A DNA stretch of 27,706 bases from a virus: IMG/VR virus record IMGVR_UViG_3300009425_000073, positions 1-27,706 of that record; one strand, written 5' to 3'. The notes under the pieces were generated by a model. That model did no database searches. It had not been told where the DNA came from and saw nothing but the letters and a program-made list of their open reading frames with translations. Positions 23,001 through 27,706 of the stretch are shown here, piece after piece. The position numbers and the translations under genes were made by a program. How positions within the stretch are numbered: position 1 is the first letter of the stretch; the number at the start of each line of letters is the position of its first letter.

Positions 23001-25481
23001 TGGAGTGGATTCATCTAGTAACGGTTCAACATTACCGGTGACAGCCCCGTCTCGGGTGAGTTCAGTTAATTTTTTATCCTTTTTACTAATAGGTGCAGAA
23101 GGGCGCGTACTTCCTATGTTAGCTAACTCGCTAACAGCGGTACGAGTGGCAGTTAACGTTGAACCAGCCCCTATACCAATCATGTAGCCTTGAAAAATGT
23201 TAGCGCCGTCAAAATCTCTATTAAGTCTTGAAAAGTTCTCTTCGACTGCTGTTTGGTAAGCTTCAGTGGGCCCTTCTACAACAGCACCTCTTACTAGGGC
23301 TTTTCCAGTTCTGGTAATTGGATTATTAACAGTGGCAGCAACAACTCGTCCTGTTGTTGAAGCCGCTGCCGTTGTAACTGCGTCTAGTAATTTATTAGGC
23401 AATAATTTAGTTAACGTAGCGGCTGTATCTGCAGTGCCGCCTGGAATGCGTTTAAGCTGTTTTAAAATAGATAAATCTGCAACTTGCTCTAGTGCAGACG
23501 CAGATAAAGCCCAAGCAGCCATGTGCGCTGCTTCTTCTTGAGTAGGGCTTTTGCCATGCGTTTTTTTGTAATCTGTCAAAGCATCGCTATAAATGTCAGC
23601 GCCGTACGCAAAGTTAGTTACAAGCAAAGCCGGTCTACTAACTGCACCTATTGCGAGCTGAGGAATGTTTTCTGATATGTACTGAAAAGTTGCTGAAGGG
23701 TTATCTTGTAAATCGTCGATACCGTCCATGGTAAGGCCAATCACGCCTGTTGCAGCGCTCATTACAGCTTCGCCCAGGTCTCCCTGTGTGTACTGAATTT
23801 CAGCAGCAGCAAACGATTCTACAATTCCGCTCTGGTCAAACGTTCTATCAAGACTTTCGTGTAACAGTGCCTTATCTATTGGATTAACTAAGTCATTAAC
23901 AGGTTTGCCAATAAGACCTTCGGGTCCGACTATGTCAGAAATAGTGGCAGCTATTAGTTCATTTAAATACGTTCTTTTAAGTATATCTCTTCTAGTGCCC
24001 ATATTACGGCCATCAGAATCAGGTCTCGTGTCTAAATATGCGTTTTCGTTATCAGTAAGCGTATCTTTTGCAATTAAAGATCGTTCATACAAACGTATTG
24101 CGCGATCATCAACGCTGGCTCGACCAGAAGCAGCTCGTATCGTATAAGGCAAAGCAATTGCGTGCCCAGCAACTCGCAATGTACCAACTGCAAGGCTAGT
24201 TATACTTTGTTTAGTTGCCCCAATTTTAGTGGCCAGCTCTGCGTCAGACGCCCATGCTCTGCTCTCTCTTATTTTTTGTTCTTTAAAAGCTCTATCAATT
24301 GATGCCAGCCTTTCTGCCGTCTGTCTTTCCATAAAATAACGACTTGTATCAACGGAAGGCTGGCCATTAACAGCAACCCAATCACTTAAATTTGCGTAGT
24401 TTTGAACGTCTTTAGGATCATCAGATACTTGTGGATAAGCCACCGCTGCTGTCATTGGCGTTAATGACGTATTTCTATCTGTTGGCTCAGGGGTCTCTTT
24501 TTCAGCTTCACCTGCTATAAAGTCTTGAGCCCGTTTTGCGTCTACACCTGCTACTGCCGCTTCAAGCTGTTCTAAAGCTGTTTTTGTGGAAGCAACAGGT
24601 TCTTCTGTTTTTGTTTCTACTTCTACTTCTACTTCTGCAAGTTTAGGAGTTTCTTTTGGTGTCTGGTCTCCTGCAACATCGTAAACAGCTTCTTTTTGAG
24701 ACATAGCTGCTACAAGGTCTTCTGCATCACCTGAAGGATTATCAACAGATTCACGCGTTGTTTGATTAGGGTATTCCCCCACTAAACCGGGCACGCCTGG
24801 TTCACTGGCGCGTCTGATCGATGCAATGTTTGTTTCAGAAGGAGATGGTTCGGGAGTTGCTGATGCTTTGCCGATATTAAAAAATTCTTGGCCTTTAGTC
24901 CCATTTGCATCTTCATTATCTAAGCCGCGTGCAGTACCTGTAGCGCCTAGCAAATGAGCTGCTGTCGTATATCCAATTGCGTCAGCTTCTGACATATCTT
25001 CTGTGATAGTGCCATTGCCTATTAACCGCTTACGGTTAGCATCAAAGTTTTCTTGAAACAGCTGATCTTGTAAACCAGTGTTAGCTAAGAATGAAGCTAA
25101 ATCAGTAACGCCGCCTCTACCTGTCCAGTTATCAGGGTTATTCATTGCTGCGGCATTGCCTAGCGCTCCACTGCCAGGCTTTAGCATTCCTGTGTCTTCC
25201 AACGCCATTGCGCCAAACTGATAACCGCCCGCGTAATGAAGATCATTAATCGAGTTGTAGTTACCAGACGACTCTCTATTAAATATAGTAGTCGCTAAAG
25301 ACTGGCTAGCTGGACCAGAAGAGTTGGTCGATATAGGGGTAAGAGGCGGAGCGCTTTCTTTTACAAAGTCAGGTATGACTCTATCTATAGCCTCTTGTTT
25401 TACAGAAGAGAGGCTCGACAGCAAATTCTGCTTGAACGCAGCTGCCGCCCCAACAAGCTCCGTTTTGAGGTTTGTAGCCAT
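14049..25481 (-). CDS. Giant virion protein: transglycosylase-like domain, N4-type virion RNA polymerase and metallopeptidase
   Basis: A 3,810-residue protein read as one frame. Residues about 60-205: transglycosylase-like domain (E70 in NRESSGNY, YAGGYQFGAMALEDTG). Residues about 430-790: hydrophobic segments and EGPTEAYQ, as in ejected virion proteins. Residues about 1160-1235: acidic linker. Residues about 1240-2340: single-subunit RNA polymerase related to N4 vRNAP, with degenerate TxxGR (R1663 in KHQR, then INTQ), motif A D1818 (FEVDGVTNG), motif B R1899/K1903/F1911 (RNEIKTPVQMMFFG) and motif C D2186 (NIHDAHG). H2476-E-L-S-H2480 marks a polyvalent-protein-type metallopeptidase. The C-terminal 1,300 residues are unassigned. 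N4 vRNAP is about 3,500 residues. It is the third gene after gp14- and gp15-like genes, the place of T7 gp16. I infer that it is packaged, ejected and transcribes early genes. Confidence 0.85.
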   Translation of the reverse strand: MATNLKTELVGAAAAFKQNLLSSLSSVKQEAIDRVIPDFVKESAPPLTPISTNSSGPASQSLATTIFNRESSGNYNSINDLHYAGGYQFGAMALEDTGMLKPGSGALGNAAAMNNPDNWTGRGGVTDLASFLANTGLQDQLFQENFDANRKRLIGNGTITEDMSEADAIGYTTAAHLLGATGTARGLDNEDANGTKGQEFFNIGKASATPEPSPSETNIASIRRASEPGVPGLVGEYPNQTTRESVDNPSGDAEDLVAAMSQKEAVYDVAGDQTPKETPKLAEVEVEVETKTEEPVASTKTALEQLEAAVAGVDAKRAQDFIAGEAEKETPEPTDRNTSLTPMTAAVAYPQVSDDPKDVQNYANLSDWVAVNGQPSVDTSRYFMERQTAERLASIDRAFKEQKIRESRAWASDAELATKIGATKQSITSLAVGTLRVAGHAIALPYTIRAASGRASVDDRAIRLYERSLIAKDTLTDNENAYLDTRPDSDGRNMGTRRDILKRTYLNELIAATISDIVGPEGLIGKPVNDLVNPIDKALLHESLDRTFDQSGIVESFAAAEIQYTQGDLGEAVMSAATGVIGLTMDGIDDLQDNPSATFQYISENIPQLAIGAVSRPALLVTNFAYGADIYSDALTDYKKTHGKSPTQEEAAHMAAWALSASALEQVADLSILKQLKRIPGGTADTAATLTKLLPNKLLDAVTTAAASTTGRVVAATVNNPITRTGKALVRGAVVEGPTEAYQTAVEENFSRLNRDFDGANIFQGYMIGIGAGSTLTATRTAVSELANIGSTRPSAPISKKDKKLTELTRDGAVTGNVEPLLDESTPETYSPLNAVEALATKISDPAISEVERTALRTQIDELIETQNKNVEALNVEMTQLEAEFNSTTDPVEKQKLDKRLDALALQLDEAPDISARMSVYREVGVSRVTGQSNVDVDGLIAEAGSPDASPTQVKAADNIIELMMSSFDTVSSEQVETLKQSPLLTSEQRTYVNNFSEAHSKLNELNTTDATNTDVVNGRNGFKGVLQYELNIAAALRDGNIPEAEKEIASLESFLANHKGKQAGLEAGLEATQGKASSTTHLIRDNNESSGWRIATETPQGWNRKRNGGWDFKNPNGTRNVIERVTEENAILEAAVEQHKAALALMGNTQSNSTPDPIENTDAQPKESDQADGVAVTPGRADPETQPEDVNDQADEQTETETDVDQETAGQKETPESDLGEEQNVEEDSFDQGEIAGLDPDSRVEGNMTGEQLTLPSTNFIAAYFTQRSPDEESGSVNPLVYVKDFMSWVYEENALNLDKLESFVANAKLTPAQIDLFTLFRAKHEEWKETIETNINDSATTLREKTSKTPERDFKYEDYTQHFKGAVPENLITAISTGAFLWLSENAGGTGINTLSVIKQMLGLKEDDTVDPQDIIRFTHVGTRRDFVIQDLGEKVRQALEMTTHKNVPIDELAKFELAMGAHAFALLQQMGLTQQTAEIALTSESLAFLEQAEQTDENNDFNPPSLYVKATRNGTIPIQANEEIVVASRLGDRFLNQLMSVEEKIVPPALKPGMFNQLKTKIKQLVPKTQQKIAKLVSKRPHSIRQDMKRVRDSLSDIGQLQVTGWVDLNSGQNWHDGIKIPQESRNEELERGNTALKEFDEQVGLEDFFTVPVIWKHQRTGQSSNTINTQTNKQHRHNVTMNAWGVEVDPTVDNALLRNFKLAIAQGMGLKVDKQNPERSIAQLNALMASEEVQDALDALALIDSIEPGTKLPEPEENAIIAVTQGIKVKYNNNNLKVGGENTHTLDALVNWLAYLNATEEKTSFTTEMLFEVDGVTNGPALSLIMMGAVNSLLGEKFGMFGTSSPHTSHAEYISDTNNDDLYETIVKNAKLLINQNKTAIKLQDDMGSLFKLDRNEIKTPVQMMFFGANLEKAIQSLASGIEERFYQEIQDISNDTSTTEQEALKATRNVIDRLNVLLDDQNALPYFKTGQEALSTVLKPAQVKMIGESFYNKSGKHIKTALERQFASFQASRSEMNKSATATWLRYDAAYQFLYSAEVARKIKKGTMPTDSAGNPLQELTDTDIAAIDTLLKEHNFVPVMHTPLSKGDMNLDAGIRADQSEYVTDEDSQTYFQSVRFGMPVPTVRTKTNRKGTLSQLSVTGRRRGSVDPGVAPFILMIHALDSAISTLAIRTMKALNIHDAHGLGVSNIKQGANELNKHTFNLLANFSVPMELADSLQRSMDGELGLLESLSEDQQAYGDLAAVLSDVALESEFEPDIFVDMRYMENVRRFALRAESSKLGYLSQIGLVDQYSFPGGAYEVSAQQRELAAKNKAVIDAQLKELNNKPKQGTTTEEKVPPVVPTPLPEETPWGVVGNGTNNSDPELVAMLSGDNVTIGSLLKPLANLIKSYENNPYNKFQIELLRRIYETTPSDTKIVLITPALALSSMDELIAFGMTTRGMFSVRNGVRTIYIRGPQFEGPGVTSEVVLHELSHAATAEVVKAAREDETSMPLHIVEAVADLEQLRERAQQYMVDNKIESEAHTLALSSVDELVAFGMTNPQFQQEILAKVTFPIEEQNRSSEPAKNGLKRFFDAISTIIFGSAKEDQSNGLGVLVYNVGVLTQQTAEIKTAEQGDINLFIEETTPRTFDTRQVYEALASRDSTEAISPIHDMRLRSILAAVVSAAYGNTGALKPAAERAAPVTAEDVFLNSLTSGIRPFASALSAELLMTDQEAFVAESAELTLRAALSMREAVTNRNELTKLRNLAKKQITAEKLYDGDWANASNDQKRQAERVHSIIFDATQYDGNKSDYLSQFAAAALTYQPLVEQLALISIPENSETYAGLTVKEALELFFKKLMDMYVRFATGIEQNQNVPTRIMQLATNLATIENKEKSKIESRKDRPEPLLDQASKKLSDDIKQGVIAVADSGLVQGSKVKVVSALGSLVSTVAGERTEEVMRHFNKILDRDSGVRLSAQRELINEITNGRPDLQISNSLLNMSNKHEQNRKRLKEYTASATLTAFLGELNKKQSEALTKTFIKTEVSSLVDDFTLAEIEQLISDPVELNRAIAALEAQLAKENSTETYNYYSTSAEGLGIMMATGINLMEANLMHNAHNIAFLYATEQIITDQADVAANAALKIIDPLATLYALKHTSREQKNEASDLMRNEAARGNGQNGIDFLIKLHAELKEQSKAKLFEGKDALMIKGYTKESYNPYIQVVSADPSKASELEAAGYVKVGEQELGQDPDDNSGGKSLYKIRDRGLTPWVMGIIQNVGKRAKGSTLSGSVVDAVDGVVHAGSKQEIDKITNRKRSKVRAMFKQRTTFNLANYQGSYLSPVLNDQGKVAGYRYLMQETTKDSVLERDNRVDRVMGAIASSIFDKSNSTGLAETAIDAIKAQYDNDYLGNSGAYIYVTATSNDPVVRERYRVLPDETKRYIRKVFGQNGMYVRNDMYNITLGYRKFSVGDMFDKSPIDRNFTESLLVTALESIPVGWNYETNKPKLIGKRVALRLVQAENVWQEIVSMIKDVLVIKNLFTLMGNETSNASLLVLHGVPFVNVLKDKAVAWRATNRYLKIRKEHFDLEKQVELSYLTGPAAQAARQKMIELEEEMQSNAVHLLMENGMWGTIVEDIKVGEDDLHTYSSKLTTFIDDKTSWINPNVKKAAKFLTLAHGTGIYEFLNKATMMSDFTSRYVLHKHLTERNINPMSSEAALIEAKAAFVNYDVPTSKPLQYLNDMGLLWFTKYYLRIQAVIINRMRDNPLRVAALSGLDYYTSVSDVLDSFALAKSPLNFGAGPFDILDALDQPITIQAALGAYDTVTEE
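17848..17892 (-). repeat. Internal direct repeat in the giant gene, copy A
   Basis: A 45-nt segment matching 18154-18198 at 39 of 45 positions. It encodes LALSSVDELVAFGMT, part of the expected metallopeptidase tail followed by NPQFQQEIL. Confidence 0.7.
18154..18198 (-). repeat. Internal direct repeat in the giant gene, copy B
   Basis: The second copy, encoding LALSSMDELIAFGMT just before the HELSHA motif. It is 306 nt (102 codons) from copy A, so the frame is kept. Confidence 0.7.
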
Positions 25482-25493
25482 TCTGCGAGTACC

Positions 25494-26978
25494 TTAAGAG
25501 TCTTTACGAGGTGGAACTTTAAGCCGATTTGCTGCCTCAACTAATTTTGTTGCGTCAACATTAGATTTTCTAAATGTGTCTAGCTTCTCTTGATAGGCTT
25601 TTGAAGGTTTCAGATTTGCTGTTTCTACTTGTGTGTCATAAGCCTTTTTGGCTGCAGTTCGAGTCGCTCTGGCGGTAATGTTTGACTGGTAACTATCTAG
25701 AAGTCTTTCCATTTCATTAGTTATACTTTCGATAGGTAAATCAGAAACAAAAGTAAACCTTCGTTCGTCTCCGTCCGGCGCAATTTCGCCTTGACCCGCC
25801 GGACCCATGGCTCCTAACGCTTTATAAAAAAGATTATCAATAACTGCTTCTGACTGCTCTTTACCAACACCAGCCTTAAAAGTTTTACGAATGTTTAGTA
25901 ACTCTTCGTTTAAGTTGTCTCCCGCTCCTGCAAAGGCTTCTTTGTCCCACCCCATCTCGTTAGCTAGCGTATTAATTTGTGGCATTCCAATAGCATCGTC
26001 AAAGCTAAACTCTTCGTTTACTTGGTTCATGCTTAAAACATCGTCATAGACGGCTTTAGCCCCGCTTAGTTCTTTGTCTTGAGTTACACGAGCGTCTGCT
26101 AAAACCATCTCAGATTGTTTTAACTGATCTTCGGTGATGCCAAAATTTTGCGCTAACTCAATACCAACACCATTTACCAGTTGTTGTCTGTCTTCTGCAG
26201 ACATCCCGGCAAAATCAGGACTGGCAATTAATTGCAGAGCTCGTGCTCTAGCCTGTTGTATGTTGGGGCGGTTGTTTTCGTCGAGCTCAGCAACTTTAAC
26301 AATTTCTCGCTGCGCCCTTTCCCTAAGATCCTTACTGTCCTGCGCTCTTTTATCGTCTGCTTTCTTTCGGTTATTTATTACTAGGTCACTTTCTGTTATT
26401 TGGCTTTCGTTAAACGATTTCCGTAGACCTTGCGTTAGCCCTAGTCTATTGAACTCCGTCTTGTTCTCCGTCATCAATTTTTCAAACGTTGCATCGTCAG
26501 CTGGAGTAGTACCCAGTTGAGCAGTAGCTAGTGCGTCTAACACAGGGCGTAATGCCAGCGTATCTTGGGTGTCTTCAAAGTTTTGCTGCTCTGTTTGAAA
26601 GCCTTGCTGCGCTGTTAAGAAATCTTGATCCGCAGTAAATCTGTCACGTATAGTGTTTTTGCGGTTTGTTACGCCGTCACGCAATACGCTTTGATCGGCT
26701 TGTGCACCGAAAGAGTCCGCCATGCGTTGTACGGCACCTGAGTTTACAGCCGCGTCTAGTTCTTCCTGAGTATTAAAGCCAGCCATCATGTCTTTAAAGG
26801 CATTAGTGTTGTTGTCTTTTACAATGTTGTAATTGTCTTGCTCGTTTTGCTCAATACCCTGAGCAACACCGGCTAGTCTGTCTAAGCCTCCTGTTATCGA
26901 GCTTTGCGCTCCACGCATTAAGTACGCAGCATCGTTATTGTTTTTACTGTTGACGTTTTTCCAAGTAATTACGCTCAA
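25494..26978 (-). CDS. Internal virion (ejection) protein, gp15-like
   Basis: A 494-residue protein, mostly alpha-helical, rich in Ala/Gln/Asn/Asp and without cysteine or membrane segments. It starts at TTG (26976-26978), overlapping the TGA of the upstream gene as TTGA; the first in-frame ATG would remove a WKNVN-type N terminus of a kind common in podovirus internal proteins. A central region (about 195-240, KKADDKRAQDSKDLRERAQ) is charged and helical. Length, composition and position between a small gp14-like protein and the giant enzyme-bearing protein match the second ejection protein of T7-like podoviruses, which helps build the conduit across the cell envelope. The assignment rests on context and composition; no enzymatic motif is visible. 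Confidence 0.7.
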   Translation of the reverse strand: MSVITWKNVNSKNNNDAAYLMRGAQSSITGGLDRLAGVAQGIEQNEQDNYNIVKDNNTNAFKDMMAGFNTQEELDAAVNSGAVQRMADSFGAQADQSVLRDGVTNRKNTIRDRFTADQDFLTAQQGFQTEQQNFEDTQDTLALRPVLDALATAQLGTTPADDATFEKLMTENKTEFNRLGLTQGLRKSFNESQITESDLVINNRKKADDKRAQDSKDLRERAQREIVKVAELDENNRPNIQQARARALQLIASPDFAGMSAEDRQQLVNGVGIELAQNFGITEDQLKQSEMVLADARVTQDKELSGAKAVYDDVLSMNQVNEEFSFDDAIGMPQINTLANEMGWDKEAFAGAGDNLNEELLNIRKTFKAGVGKEQSEAVIDNLFYKALGAMGPAGQGEIAPDGDERRFTFVSDLPIESITNEMERLLDSYQSNITARATRTAAKKAYDTQVETANLKPSKAYQEKLDTFRKSNVDATKLVEAANRLKVPPRKDS

Positions 26979-27556
26979 GCTGTGCGCTCCCTAACACTGT
27001 ACTGATTTATAACGTCCTCAGGCTTGTCATAAAAATCTGGGTTAGCAGAGTACTGAGATTTAGCAATGCCTGCTATTTGCTGATTAGTAATGTTCCGCTG
27101 CGCATCGTAGTTCAAACCAAATTCTTTTTTGCTTTGTTTAAAGGAATCTTTAGCTAAACCATATTGCTTCATGCCTAAATAGGCACTGGCAAGCCCAGTA
27201 AAAGTATTAAGCATGGGCATAAGAGCCCCACGATCTCGGGTGCCATCTTGGTTGTTTTTACCAAACAATATCTGTTTCCAATTACCTCTTGTATTGGCGT
27301 CTGAGCTATTTGACGAAGGGTCGCTAGGAAGAAAATCCTCCCCTTGACCGTAACCTCCCATCATTTCAGCAAATGTTTGTTGACCATCAGCCATTGTTTG
27401 TCGAAACTGAAACGCACCAGGGCTATTGTCTTGGTAACCTTGGTAACCTTGTAAACCTGTTCCGGCATACCCTGTATTTGGGTTGACTGACCAAGGAGGC
27501 GAAACGTTCATTCCCGGACGGCCGCTGCCGTAATTAAAATCATATTCATTTGTCAT
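26975..27556 (-). CDS. Internal virion protein, gp14-like
   Basis: A 193-residue protein. Residues 1-60 are Gly/Tyr/Asn/Pro-rich and flexible (YDFNYGSGRPGMNVSPPW, then a repeated QGYQGYQD). Residues about 108-170 form an amphipathic helical segment (LMPMLNTFTGLASAYLGMKQ, then QYGLAKDSFKQSKKEFGLNY and NITNQQIAGIAKSQ). This pattern, a Gly-rich start followed by a helix of the LASAYLGMKQYxLAKD type, resembles small internal core proteins of marine podoviruses, the counterpart of T7 gp14, which inserts in the outer membrane during DNA ejection. It is the first of three consecutive ejection-protein genes. It begins four bases after the stop of the preceding virion gene. Recognition is by pattern and gene order. 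Confidence 0.68.
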   Translation of the reverse strand: MTNEYDFNYGSGRPGMNVSPPWSVNPNTGYAGTGLQGYQGYQDNSPGAFQFRQTMADGQQTFAEMMGGYGQGEDFLPSDPSSNSSDANTRGNWKQILFGKNNQDGTRDRGALMPMLNTFTGLASAYLGMKQYGLAKDSFKQSKKEFGLNYDAQRNITNQQIAGIAKSQYSANPDFYDKPEDVINQYSVRERTA

Positions 27557-27559
27557 GAC

Positions 27560-27706
27560 TTATGCCCACGAGTTTTCCTCAATTGTCTCTTCTATGGTGG
27601 GAAGCGTAAGCGAAACGCTAACGAAATTCTGAACTATATTTAGTGACTGAACCCCCACATTTCCTGAGTGAACAGTCCGGTCAAAATAATCTTCTGGCTT
27701 CTCACC
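27560..27706 (-). CDS. Virion protein, C-terminal end only
   Basis: An open frame enters from the right edge and ends at a TAA at 27560-27562. The 48 visible residues begin GEKPEDYFDRTVHSGNVGV and end TIEETIEENSWA. The next gene starts four bases later, so this belongs to the same leftward operon. In T7-like order the gene before gp14 is a tail tubular or gp13-like protein, which is a possibility, but the fragment is too short for a family call. The frame is supported by being open from the edge and by the tight spacing. Confidence 0.6.
   Translation of the reverse strand, partial: GEKPEDYFDRTVHSGNVGVQSLNIVQNFVSVSLTLPTIEETIEENSWA

Overview
The window reads as part of the genome of a tailed, podovirus-like bacteriophage, probably of a marine or other aquatic Gram-negative bacterium. 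The grounds are the internal virion protein cluster, tail-fibre segments of a type common in marine phages (my recollection of the families, not a search) and gene overlaps throughout. Almost all of it is coding. There is no rRNA, tRNA, CRISPR array or insertion sequence. Terminase, portal, capsid, lysis and DNA polymerase genes are not in the window, so the genome continues beyond both ends.

Layout. (1) 1-5120, minus strand: tail/host-recognition module, read leftwards: a stand-alone DUF1983/J-like fibre, a DUF4376 protein, a long heptad-repeat tail fibre, a small beta-rich protein and a partial fibre-like gene. (2) 5188-6685: excisionase-like gene overlapped out of frame by a tyrosine integrase, then a 233-bp candidate attP with paired TGGGGGCA arm-type repeats. 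(3) 6686-7228, minus: a small serine recombinase. (4) 7229-7696: a 468-bp regulatory region full of dyads, including a near-perfect 19/20-bp inverted repeat around 86 bp. (5) 7697-14043, plus: early replication/recombination operon: Cas4/RecB-like nuclease, ATPase-primase fusion, Sak4-like ATPase, MazG-like enzyme, probable SSB, RuvC-like resolvase, a small protein ending in the same SIFG tail as the SSB, and a small membrane protein. (6) 14049-27706, minus: virion ejection-protein module, read leftwards: 3' end of an upstream virion gene, a gp14-like protein, a gp15-like helical protein and an 11.4-kb gene for a 3,810-residue protein.

The main result is the 3,810-residue protein. Its centre carries the motifs of a single-subunit RNA polymerase with spacing like the virion RNA polymerase (vRNAP) of phage N4: motif A D1818, motif B R1899-x3-K1903-x7-F1911-G, motif C D2186. 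The K-to-D distance is 283 residues, against 281 in N4. The same chain has a transglycosylase-like domain at its N terminus (E70) and an HExxH metallopeptidase-like domain after the polymerase (H2476-H2480). I infer a packaged, ejected protein that helps open the cell wall, transcribes incoming DNA and may cleave host or virion proteins. The residue matching the sugar-discriminating tyrosine (T7 Y639, N4 Y678) is phenylalanine, a change known from engineered enzymes to relax rNTP/dNTP discrimination. A vRNAP-type protein next to an integrase, excisionase and attP suggests a temperate phage using an N4-like entry strategy, whereas classical N4-like phages are lytic.
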